From the NCBI GenBank assembly GCA_035511515.1, contig DATKFG010000002.1:1-6460 (forward strand): a DNA stretch of 6,460 nucleotides. The letters are read 5' to 3'. A program made the position numbers and the translations under genes. The notes below the pieces were generated by a model. That model saw only the letters and a program-made list of their open reading frames with translations, searched no databases and had not been told where the DNA came from. Each line of letters starts with the position of its first letter. Position 1 is the stretch's first letter. Origin of the DNA: VBCK01 sp035511515 (lineage in GTDB: Bacteria > Pseudomonadota > Gammaproteobacteria > Burkholderiales > Burkholderiaceae_F). Positions 1 to 5,820 of the stretch are shown one piece after another.

Positions 1-2
1 CG

Positions 3-560
3 CAGCTGGCGTACTGGGCGATCCGGCTGACGACGCCGCCGGCTGCGCCGGCACCGGCACCGTCGCGGAGCGTTTCGATTCGCGACCCCGATCCGGTGCT
101 GCTGGCGCGCGCGTTCGGCCAGATCGGGCGCGTTGTCGTCGCCGGCGGCGGCAACATACAGGTCGCTGGCGTGTTCGCCGCCGGCCTCGATTCCGCGGCC
201 GTGTTCGTGGTCGACGACCGGCCGGCCCGCGCGGTGCGCCTGGGCCAGGAGGTAGCGCCCGGCTCCACGCTGGTCGACGTTGACCCGCAAGGCGTGACGC
301 TGGATTCTGGCGGTGTGCGGCGCCAGCTGCGCGTTCCCGGCGTGCCGCTGGCCGGCTTCGACGGCGGCGCACGCAGCGCGGGCTTTGAGCGGCGCGGCAA
401 TGTCCTGACCGCGCCCTCGGTGGATACGCCGCCTGCCGCCACGGCCGGGGGGCGGCCGGCGCTCGGACGATCGGCGGTCGGTGCGTTAACGCCGCGGGGC
501 GAGCCCGCCGCGCCACCCCCGGGCGGGCGCGGCAACGTGATCGGCGCGCCGCCTCAGTAA
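3..560 (+). CDS. gspC: GspC-like type II secretion inner-membrane protein, C-terminal part (5' end outside window)
   Basis: The reading frame is open from the window edge to the TAA at 558-560, so the true start lies upstream. The first visible residues (QLAYWAIRLTTP) look like the end of a transmembrane helix running into an Ala/Pro-rich linker. They are followed by a domain containing IQVAGVFAAG, a run ending AVFVVDDRPARAVRLGQEV, and VDVDPQGVTLDSGGVRRQL. This pattern matches the periplasmic homology region of GspC/PulC, which in the family connects the outer-membrane secretin to the inner-membrane platform of type II secretion. After about residue 115 of the visible part the protein becomes a Pro/Gly/Ala-rich tail, and I see no PDZ or coiled-coil domain. 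Short PDZ-less GspC proteins are known in Burkholderia and Ralstonia. The gene ends 7 nt before the convergent phhA stop codon. The family call rests on remembered motif similarity; a GspN/other PulC-like periplasmic protein is the alternative. Confidence 0.72.
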   Translation, partial: QLAYWAIRLTTPPAAPAPAPSRSVSIRDPDPVLLARAFGQIGRVVVAGGGNIQVAGVFAAGLDSAAVFVVDDRPARAVRLGQEVAPGSTLVDVDPQGVTLDSGGVRRQLRVPGVPLAGFDGGARSAGFERRGNVLTAPSVDTPPAATAGGRPALGRSAVGALTPRGEPAAPPPGGRGNVIGAPPQ

Positions 561-567
561 GCGGCCG

Positions 568-1428
568 TCAGCGGGCCAGGACCGTGAACGTGCGGTCGCC
601 CGGCTGGACCCGGTCCGGCGTGTACGCCGGCAGCGGCAGCAGCTGCTCGTAGATCGGCGCGAAATCCTGGGCCGTCTGCTCGAACAGCTGGGCAAAGCTG
701 TCGATCACGAAATAGTTCTTCTGGAAGTCGTCGATTTCGTATGCGGTCCGCAGCACGCGGCGCAGCTCGAATCCGATCCTGAGCGGCTGCGGATCGGCCA
801 GCGCGCGCGCAAGCTCCCCGGGCGAGGACAGGATGCCGGCGCCGTAGACGCGCAATCCGCGCGGCGTGTCGATCAGGCCGAATTCGACCGTGTACCAGTA
901 CAGCCTGGCCAGCAGCTCGAGCGCATTGCGCCGCTGCGCCTTCAGTCCGCCCTCGCCATAGGCCTGCATGTAGTCGGCGAACACCGGATTGAACAGCAGC
1001 GGCACGTGGCCGAACAGGTCGTGGAACAGGTCCGGCTCGACGATGTAGTCGAATTCCTCCGGCGTACGCAGCCATACGGTGACCGGAAAGCGGCGCTGCG
1101 CCAGCAGCCGGAAGAACGCGTCCTCGGGAATCAAGCCCGGCACGGCCGCGATCTGCCAGCGGGTGGCCCGCGCCAGCTGCTCGGACACCTCTTCGAAGCG
1201 CGGAATGCGCGCCCCCATGTCCAGATGCTGCAGCGCCTGCAGGTACTCGTCGCAGGCGCGCCCCTCGACCAGCCGCAGCTGGCGCGCGTACAGGCGCGCG
1301 TACAGCCCATGCTGCTGCGGCGTGTAGTCGTTCCATGACTGGTCGCACGTGTAGTCCGGACGCGCAACCGAATAGTCACCGCGTGGAGGGCGCTGCGATG
1401 CGCCGTAGGTCACCGGAACCATCGACAT
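568..1428 (-). CDS. phhA: Phenylalanine 4-hydroxylase (monomeric bacterial type)
   Basis: This enzyme hydroxylates L-phenylalanine to L-tyrosine in the cytoplasm, using O2, non-haem iron and a tetrahydropterin cofactor. The 286-residue length fits bacterial single-domain enzymes (the Chromobacterium violaceum protein is about 297 aa), without the N-terminal ACT regulatory domain of animal enzymes. The iron-binding facial triad is visible as His136 and His141 in the DLFHDLFGHVP motif and Glu182 in YWYTVEFGL. Other family signatures are GARIPRFEEVS near residue 72 and the C-terminal YEIDDFQKNYFVIDSF. A GAGGAG ribosome binding site at 1437-1442 sits 8 nt before the ATG at 1426-1428, which supports this start over the second Met two codons later. 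The gene follows hpd with a 16-nt gap, so the two should be co-transcribed. The partner pterin-4a-carbinolamine dehydratase (phhB) is not in the window. No key residue is missing, and the identification is firm. Confidence 0.96.
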   Translation of the reverse strand: MSMVPVTYGASQRPPRGDYSVARPDYTCDQSWNDYTPQQHGLYARLYARQLRLVEGRACDEYLQALQHLDMGARIPRFEEVSEQLARATRWQIAAVPGLIPEDAFFRLLAQRRFPVTVWLRTPEEFDYIVEPDLFHDLFGHVPLLFNPVFADYMQAYGEGGLKAQRRNALELLARLYWYTVEFGLIDTPRGLRVYGAGILSSPGELARALADPQPLRIGFELRRVLRTAYEIDDFQKNYFVIDSFAQLFEQTAQDFAPIYEQLLPLPAYTPDRVQPGDRTFTVLAR

Positions 1429-1436
1429 AACCGGCG

Positions 1437-1442
1437 CTCCTC
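1437..1442 (-). promoter_or_regulatory. Shine-Dalgarno site of phhA
   Basis: On the minus strand GAGGAG begins 2 nt after the hpd stop codon (1445-1447) and lies 8 nt before the phhA ATG. It fixes the phhA start and shows that phhA has its own strong initiation signal inside the hpd-phhA junction, compatible with one transcript for both genes. Confidence 0.8.
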
Positions 1443-1444
1443 AA

Positions 1445-2584
1445 TCATGCGGTGGCCGTGCGCGGCTTGAGCACGCCACGGCGGATCTGGTCGAGCTCGA
1501 TCGATTCGAACAGCGCCTGGAAGTTGCCTTCGCCGAATCCCTCGTGCCCCTTGCGCTGGATCAGCTCGAAAAAAATCGGCCCGATCACATCCCGCGTGAA
1601 TATCTGCAACAGCAGCTCCCGGCTGGCCGCGTGGGGGTTGCCGTCGATCAGGATGCGCAGGCGGCGCAGTTCGGCGAGCGACTCGCCGTGCCCCGGCAGT
1701 CGCGCCTCGATGCCCTCGAAGTAGGTGTCCGGCGTGTCCTGGAACTGCACGCCGCGCGCCCGCAACGCCGCCACCGAGTGGTAGATGTCGGAGGCCGCCA
1801 GCGCGACGTGCTGTATGCCCTCTCCGTGGTACAGATCCAGGTACTCGGAAATCTGGCTGTGGTCGTCCGAGCTCTCGTTGATCGGGATCCGGATCTTGCC
1901 GCACGGGCTGCACATCGCCTTGCTCTTCAACCCGGTCTGCTGGCCTTCGATGTCGAAATAGCGCACCTCCCGGAAGTTGAACAGGCGCTGGTAGAACTCG
2001 GCCCACTCCTTCATCCGTCCGCGGTGCACGTTGTGCGTCAGGTGATCGATCCGCACCAGCCCGGCCCCGGCCGGCTGCGCATCGGCATCGTGCCCGGCAC
2101 CGGCGATCGGCTCGAAGTCGACGTCGTAGATGCCGATGTCGCCGATGCAGCCGGGGCGGTAGCCGGGCTGCGCCGCCTGTTTGCCGCGCCAGCGGTCGAC
2201 AAAGTAGATCAGGCTGTCGCCGACGCCCTTGATGGCCGGAATGTTCAGCTCCATCGGGCCGGAACGGGAGTCGAAGCCCCAGGCGCCCAGGTCGAGCGCG
2301 CGGCGGTACGCGTGGGCGGCATCGCGCACGCGCAGCGCGATCGCGCAGATCGACGGCCCGTGCAGTCGCGCGAAGCGCTGGGCGAACGAATCGGGCTCGG
2401 AGTTGATGATGAAGTTGATGTCGCCCTGGCGGTACAGCGTCACCCGCTTGTGGCGGTGCCGTGCCAGGGCCACGAAGCCCAGGCTCTCGAACAGCGCTCC
2501 GAGCGCGGCCGGATCGGGGGCGGCGTACTCGACGAATTCGAAACCGTCGGTGCCCATCGGATTGTGGTCGGTGGTCGATGTCAT
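1445..2584 (-). CDS. hpd: 4-hydroxyphenylpyruvate dioxygenase
   Basis: This enzyme converts 4-hydroxyphenylpyruvate to homogentisate, the step that commits tyrosine carbon to the homogentisate pathway. It is a cytoplasmic Fe(II) dioxygenase with two vicinal-oxygen-chelate (glyoxalase-like) halves. The 379 residues and the sequence follow the Pseudomonas-type enzyme: NPMGTDGFEFVEYA at the N-terminus, GPMELNIPAIKG near 109-120, and GEGNFQALFESIELDQIRRG in the C-terminal helix region. The iron ligands are His181 (in RIDHLTHNVHRGRM), His259 (in GEGIQHVAL) and Glu340 (in FFELIQRKG), corresponding to the His/His/Glu triad of the family. The ATG at 2582-2584 is chosen because it precedes the conserved NPMG segment by a family-typical short lead; the preceding GGGCAGC is only a weak ribosome binding site. 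The frame stays open far upstream, but that extension lies antisense to the next gene and is not conserved. It is the first gene of an operon with phhA and diverges from an Lrp-type regulator. Confidence 0.96.
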   Translation of the reverse strand: MTSTTDHNPMGTDGFEFVEYAAPDPAALGALFESLGFVALARHRHKRVTLYRQGDINFIINSEPDSFAQRFARLHGPSICAIALRVRDAAHAYRRALDLGAWGFDSRSGPMELNIPAIKGVGDSLIYFVDRWRGKQAAQPGYRPGCIGDIGIYDVDFEPIAGAGHDADAQPAGAGLVRIDHLTHNVHRGRMKEWAEFYQRLFNFREVRYFDIEGQQTGLKSKAMCSPCGKIRIPINESSDDHSQISEYLDLYHGEGIQHVALAASDIYHSVAALRARGVQFQDTPDTYFEGIEARLPGHGESLAELRRLRILIDGNPHAASRELLLQIFTRDVIGPIFFELIQRKGHEGFGEGNFQALFESIELDQIRRGVLKPRTATA

Positions 2585-2719
2585 CACAGCTGCCCGGTTG
2601 GTGTGGACGCGACTCCAAAAAGTTTGCAGCGAGGCGCGCGGCAAATGATTGCGAACGGGTCCCATTTCTGGGCGGAGTGAGCAATAATATGCCAATATAC
2701 CAGGAGAAATAGCCAGAAA
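2585..2719. promoter_or_regulatory. Divergent hpd / Lrp-type regulator control region
   Basis: These 135 nt separate two genes transcribed away from each other, so promoters for both must lie here or within the genes. A conspicuously AT-rich island at 2681-2700 includes ATAT-GCCA-ATAT (2687-2698), a dyad with 4-bp arms. Within it AATAAT (2683-2688) could serve as a -10 for the regulator, while TATTAT or TATATT on the opposite strand could serve hpd. No good -35 element is seen for either direction, which would fit activator-dependent transcription. TTGC or GCAA half-sites occur at 2624-2627, 2641-2644, 2649-2652 and 2681-2684, the middle pair forming GCAA-N4-TTGC. That this is where the adjacent Lrp-family protein binds is inference from the arrangement. 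Confidence 0.5.
2702..2706 (+). promoter_or_regulatory. Shine-Dalgarno site of the Lrp-type regulator
   Basis: AGGAG lies 13 nt before the ATG at 2720. The spacing is longer than the usual 5-9 nt, so translation may be modest, but there is no other in-frame start codon nearby that fits the conserved N-terminus better. Confidence 0.5.
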
Positions 2720-3196
2720 ATGACCGAAATCGAGCTGGACAAGACGGACCGCCGCATCCTGGAGATCCTGCAGGCCGATGGCCGCCTGACAAACCAGGAG
2801 GTGGCCGAGCGGGTAGCGCTGTCGGCCTCGCCGTGCCTGCGCCGGATCCGACGACTCGAGCAGCTGGGCGTGATTCGCCAATATGTGGCGCTGCTGGCGC
2901 CGCAACGCATCGGGCTGGGGCTGCTCGCCTTCGTCAACGTCCATCTGGAAAAGCGCATGCCGCACGACGACTTCAAGGCGCGCGTTCAGGCCTGGCCCGA
3001 GGTGGTCGCATGCTTCGCGATGACCGGCGAGATGGACTATCTGCTGCGGGTTCACGTCGAGGACCTGCCGCATTTTTCGCGTTTCGTGATGGAGCAGCTG
3101 CTGAAGCTGCCGGGCGTGGTGGACGTGAAGTCCAGCTTTGCGCTGGAGGTTGTCAAGGACACGACGGCGCTGCCGCTGCGCCAGCTCGGAGTCTGA
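2720..3196 (+). CDS. Lrp/AsnC-family transcriptional regulator
   Basis: The 158-residue protein has the standard Lrp/AsnC layout. An N-terminal winged helix-turn-helix covers roughly residues 6-60 (LDKTDRRILEILQADGRLTN, then VALSASPCLRRIRRLEQLGVI, closely matching the recognition-helix region of E. coli Lrp). A C-terminal ligand-sensing RAM domain covers about 65-150, with the characteristic TGEMDYLLRV at 102-111 and LPGVVDVKSSFALE at 130-143. Members assemble as dimers to octamers, bind amino acids at the RAM interface and wrap or bend DNA. It is transcribed divergently from hpd-phhA, and such regulators often control the neighbouring divergent operon and themselves. The natural guess is therefore a local activator or repressor of phenylalanine/tyrosine breakdown that senses an aromatic amino acid. 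The family is certain; target and ligand are inferred. It is not the TyrR-type PhhR of Pseudomonas. Confidence 0.93.
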   Translation: MTEIELDKTDRRILEILQADGRLTNQEVAERVALSASPCLRRIRRLEQLGVIRQYVALLAPQRIGLGLLAFVNVHLEKRMPHDDFKARVQAWPEVVACFAMTGEMDYLLRVHVEDLPHFSRFVMEQLLKLPGVVDVKSSFALEVVKDTTALPLRQLGV

Positions 3197-3317
3197 CCGT
3201 CCTTGTCGCGCGACGGCGCAGTTCGGCACCCCCGTGGTGCAGCCTGTCGCAAACTGGTCGGATCGATGCCTGCAGGGACCGTACAGTTCGAACTGATCTC
3301 GACATAGCAACGCAATC
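3197..3317. promoter_or_regulatory. Intergenic region before the two-component genes, with a 12-bp palindrome
   Basis: This 121-nt gap separates the Lrp-type regulator from the sensor kinase gene. It contains a perfect palindrome, CAGTTCGAACTG, at 3284-3295, 22 nt before the kinase ATG. A second CAGTTCG lies at 3219-3225. A short inverted repeat GCACC-N5-GGTGC (3226-3240) follows the regulator gene but has only 5 bp and no T-run, so it is not a convincing terminator. I see no clear -35/-10 pair and no Shine-Dalgarno sequence before the ATG. The CAGTTCG elements resemble LytTR/AlgR half-sites, but three further CAGTTCG copies occur by chance inside coding sequence in this window (1667, 4031, 4425), so only the palindromic arrangement is notable. 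Confidence 0.4.
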
Positions 3318-4805
3318 ATGGCTGACCCATCGACTGGCGCAGGCGTACCGGCCGGCTCCCCGCCCAACCCGACCCCCAACGAACGAGCCGGCAACGTGCT
3401 GGCGGCGCTGTCGCGCGGAGCGCGCGCGGGCGCGGAGCTGGTCGGGCGCGCCGCGGCGGGCGTGGGCAACTGGGTGGCGTCTATCGGCTGGGGCAAATTC
3501 TTCCTGCTGTCGCTGTTGTTCCTCGCGCTCGTGGCGATGCTCGATTCGCTGTTTGAGCGGCCGCACCTGCACGGATCAAAGCGGGCGCAGGGCCACGCTC
3601 CGGTGGAAGTGAAGATCTCGGTCGATTCCAACGGCTTGCACATCGCCGGCCCGCCGAAGACGCCAGCACCGGCGCCGCCGCCCCGCCCCAAAGTGCAGAT
3701 CGACGACAAGGGCCTGCGGATCCAGCGCGAGCGCAATGGACGCCATGAGACGGTCGAGATCGATCAGAACGGCGTGCGGATCCTGGAAACAGCCCCGGGC
3801 GGCCAGGGCGGATCGTCCGCGCCGTTGAAGTCGCTGCCGGACAGCAACGGCAAGGCGGCCGAAGGCTCCGGGTCGGCCCAGGTGACGGTGCCGCCGGACA
3901 TGTTGTCCGATCCCGACAAGGTGGCCGAGGCGGTGGAAGCGGCCAAGGATCAGATCGAGCAGATCGTGAAGGAGCAGGTCGACCAGAAGGTGGCTGGACT
4001 GTCAAAAGCCGGCACGGACGCGAAAACGAGCAGTTCGACCGATCTGGCCGATTGGGCGCTGATGATCCTGTTCGTGCTGTTGATCACGAAAATAGCGCTG
4101 GGATCGAAGCGCCGGGCCGAAACGCGGGCCCAGGCGGCCAGCGCGGTAGCGGCCGAGGAAGGGCTGAAACGTCAGCTGGCCGAAGCGCAGCTGAAGACAA
4201 TGCAGGCGCAGGTCGAGCCGCACTTCCTGTTCAACACGCTCGCGTCGGTCGATTACCTGATCGAGACCGACCCGGCGCGCGCTTCGCGGATGCAGAAGAA
4301 TCTGATCCAGTTCCTGCGCGCGGCGCTGCCGCAGATGCGGCAGGCCTCATCGACGCTGGCCCAGGAGATGGCCCTGTGCCGCTCGTACCTGGAGATCCTG
4401 AAGGTACGAATGGACGAGCGCTTGCAGTTCGCCATTACGATGCCGGCCGGCTTGTCGTCGGCCGCCTTTCCGCCGATGATGTTGCAGACGCTGGTGGAGA
4501 ACTCGATCAAGCATGGCCTGGAGCCGAAGCCCGAAGGGGGAGCGCTGACCTTGACCGCCGATGTGGTCAACGGCAACCTGCGCGTGGCGGTCAGCGATAC
4601 CGGCCTGGGCTTCGGTGCGGCCGGCTCTTCCGGCGGCGGCGTGGGCCTGAACAACGTGCGCGAGCGGCTGCAGGCGGTGTTCGGCGCGCGCGCCCGTCTC
4701 AGCATCGAACCGAATTCGCCCAGCGGGACCATCGTGACGATCGAGGTCCCCTACACGGTCGCGCCGCCCGAGGTGGTGCCGCAGCCCTCGCCCCAGCCCG
4801 CCTGA
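3318..4805 (+). CDS. LytS/AlgZ-type sensor histidine kinase with a repeat-containing extracytoplasmic region
   Basis: A 495-residue inner-membrane kinase expected to autophosphorylate and pass phosphate to the response regulator encoded 19 nt downstream. Topology is N-in: a basic cytoplasmic head with a Pro-rich start, membrane segment 1 at about 61-79, an extracytoplasmic region of about 80-244, membrane segment 2 at about 246-262, and a positively charged KRR stop. A helix at about 265-300 leads into the His_kinase domain (PF06580 type). The phospho-acceptor is His302 in QVEPHFLFNTL, the N-box is LVENSIKHG (392-400), and the ATP-lid glycine motifs are DTGLGFG (427-433) and GGGVGLNNVRERL (439-451). 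The C-terminus is a Pro-rich tail. The extracytoplasmic part has three copies of a V-x-I-D-x-x-G-[LV]-x-I motif (around Gly106, Gly132, Gly152), a Pro/Gly linker, and a charged helix near 198-230. I recognise no named sensor domain there, and the signal is unknown. The ATG lacks a visible Shine-Dalgarno sequence; no better start is apparent. Confidence 0.9.
   Translation: MADPSTGAGVPAGSPPNPTPNERAGNVLAALSRGARAGAELVGRAAAGVGNWVASIGWGKFFLLSLLFLALVAMLDSLFERPHLHGSKRAQGHAPVEVKISVDSNGLHIAGPPKTPAPAPPPRPKVQIDDKGLRIQRERNGRHETVEIDQNGVRILETAPGGQGGSSAPLKSLPDSNGKAAEGSGSAQVTVPPDMLSDPDKVAEAVEAAKDQIEQIVKEQVDQKVAGLSKAGTDAKTSSSTDLADWALMILFVLLITKIALGSKRRAETRAQAASAVAAEEGLKRQLAEAQLKTMQAQVEPHFLFNTLASVDYLIETDPARASRMQKNLIQFLRAALPQMRQASSTLAQEMALCRSYLEILKVRMDERLQFAITMPAGLSSAAFPPMMLQTLVENSIKHGLEPKPEGGALTLTADVVNGNLRVAVSDTGLGFGAAGSSGGGVGLNNVRERLQAVFGARARLSIEPNSPSGTIVTIEVPYTVAPPEVVPQPSPQPA
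3603..3782 (+). repeat. Three-copy protein motif repeat in the kinase sensor region
   Basis: Residues 100-109 (ISVDSNGLHI), 126-135 (VQIDDKGLRI) and 146-155 (VEIDQNGVRI) align without gaps as [IV]-x-[IV]-D-x-[NK]-G-[LV]-x-I. The glycines are 26 and 20 residues apart, with a Pro-rich linker between copies 1 and 2. Each copy looks like a beta-hairpin (strand, D-x-N-G turn, strand). This is read directly from the translation; the structural interpretation is inference. Confidence 0.7.
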
Positions 4806-4824
4806 CCGGATCGCCCCGCACACG

Positions 4825-5598
4825 ATGATGGGAGCGGCACGCGCGATCCTCGCCGACGACGAACGCCTGATGCGCGAGCAGTTGCGCGCCCGCCTGGCCG
4901 AAGTGTGGCCGGAGCTGGAGATCGTCGCCGAGGCCAAAAACGGGCAGGAGGCGGTCGAGCTGGTGCAGCGGTTGCGGCCGGATCTGGCGTTCCTGGACAT
5001 CCGGATGCCGGGGCTGACCGGCGTGGAGGCGGCGCGCGCCATCGGCAGCGCCTGCCATGTGGTGTTCGTCACGGCCTACGGCGAATTCGCGATCGAAGCC
5101 TTCGAGCAGGGCGCGGTCGACTATGTGCTGAAGCCCGCCGAGCCGGCCCGGCTGCAGGTGACCGTGCAGCGCCTGAAGCAGCGCCTGCAGGCCCCGCCCC
5201 CTGATCTGGGAGCGCTGCTGGACCAGCTCGCCCGCAAGCTCGATACGGTTGCCTCGTCGCAGCGCGGCCCGTCCCACCTGCAGTGGATCCAGGCCGCGAT
5301 CGGGCAGCAGTTGCGCATGATCCCGGTGGGCGAGATCCTGTTTTTCGTCTCCGACGAGAAGTACACGCGCGTGCAGACCGAAGGCTACGAAGCGCTGATC
5401 CGGGTGCCGATCCGGGAGCTGGTCGAGCAGCTCGATCCCGAGCAGTTCTGGCAGATACACCGCTCCACGATCGTCAATGTGCGCGCCGTGTCGGGCATCG
5501 TGCGGGACTTTCGGGGCCGGCAGCTGGTCACGCTCAAAAACCATGCTGAGAAGCTGGAAGTCAGCCGCAGCTTCGCGCACCTGTTCCGGCAGATGTAA
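4825..5598 (+). CDS. AlgR/LytR-family response regulator (receiver plus LytTR DNA-binding domain)
   Basis: A 257-residue cytoplasmic response regulator. The receiver domain spans about 6-120: acidic pair Asp11-Asp12, phospho-acceptor Asp58 in LAFLDIRMPG, switch Thr83 in VVFVTAYGE, and Lys103 in DYVLKPAEP. A linker of about 30 residues leads to the LytTR domain (about 150-257), recognised by IPVGEILFFVSDEKYTRV, the strongly conserved WQIHRSTIVNVRAV (209-222), and the final RGRQLVTLKNHAEKLEVSRSF. Length and layout resemble Pseudomonas AlgR (about 248 aa). LytTR proteins bind direct-repeat sites and commonly control surface, exopolysaccharide, motility or virulence genes; the targets here are unknown. 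It follows the kinase with a 19-nt gap and so forms a cognate pair with it. Two adjacent ATG codons (4825 and 4828) are possible starts, and neither has a good Shine-Dalgarno sequence, so translational coupling to the kinase is plausible. Confidence 0.94.
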   Translation: MMGAARAILADDERLMREQLRARLAEVWPELEIVAEAKNGQEAVELVQRLRPDLAFLDIRMPGLTGVEAARAIGSACHVVFVTAYGEFAIEAFEQGAVDYVLKPAEPARLQVTVQRLKQRLQAPPPDLGALLDQLARKLDTVASSQRGPSHLQWIQAAIGQQLRMIPVGEILFFVSDEKYTRVQTEGYEALIRVPIRELVEQLDPEQFWQIHRSTIVNVRAVSGIVRDFRGRQLVTLKNHAEKLEVSRSFAHLFRQM

Positions 5599-5691
5599 CG
5601 ATCTGCGTTAGCGGCCACTCACTTTCCAAGCGCAACCCAACCCCCGGGACCGGATCCTGGCCGGTGCCAGTCTCGCTGCGCTGCGGCGGAT

Positions 5692-5720
5692 TTGACACAG
5701 ACGGCCGCGGCTAAGATAAT
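5692..5720 (+). promoter_or_regulatory. Sigma70-type promoter of the tRNA-Tyr/tuf transcript
   Basis: A perfect -35 element TTGACA (5692-5697) is separated by exactly 17 nt from GATAAT (5715-5720), which matches five of six positions of the -10 consensus. Transcription would start near 5727, a few nucleotides before the mature tRNA-Tyr 5' end at 5734. This is the clearest promoter in the window and probably drives the three tRNAs, and at least part of tuf expression, as one transcript. Confidence 0.85.
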
Positions 5721-5733
5721 TTACGGTTCCCTC

Positions 5734-5820
5734 GGAGGGGTGCCCGAGCGGTTAAAGGGGGCAGACTGTAAATCTGTTGGCCTTGCGCCTACGTTGGTTC
5801 GAATCCAACCTCCTCCACCA
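5734..5820 (+). tRNA. tRNA-Tyr (anticodon GTA)
   Basis: An 87-nt class II tRNA with a long variable arm. The acceptor 5' strand GGAGGGG (5734-5740) pairs with CTCCTCC (5810-5816, one G-T wobble), followed by discriminator A and an encoded CCA at 5818-5820. The anticodon loop CTGTAAA (5766-5772) carries GTA at 5768-5770, flanked by GCAGA/TCTGT stem strands. The T arm is GTTGG-TTCGAAT-CCAAC. It closely resembles E. coli tRNA-Tyr and begins the tRNA-tuf cluster just after a strong promoter. Confidence 0.97.

Noticed and set aside
3226..3240. GCACC-N5-GGTGC as a terminator for the Lrp-type gene.
   Set aside because: The stem has only 5 bp and no T-run follows.
2585..3736. The hpd frame stays open on the minus strand for another 384 codons upstream of its ATG, across the Lrp-type gene and into the kinase gene.
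   Set aside because: HPPD proteins start close to the NPMG motif. The extension lies antisense to two well-supported genes and has no family similarity that I recognise. High GC makes such stop-free antisense frames common.
4699..5580. A long open frame on the minus strand opposite the response regulator (293 codons).
   Set aside because: It is a mirror of the LytTR regulator's GC-rich codons, with biased Arg/Leu/His composition and no recognisable domain. The plus-strand gene is certain.
5649..5665. ACCGG-N7-CCGGT as a terminator after the response regulator.
   Set aside because: The stem is short and no T-run follows. It could be a chance inverted repeat in GC-rich DNA.
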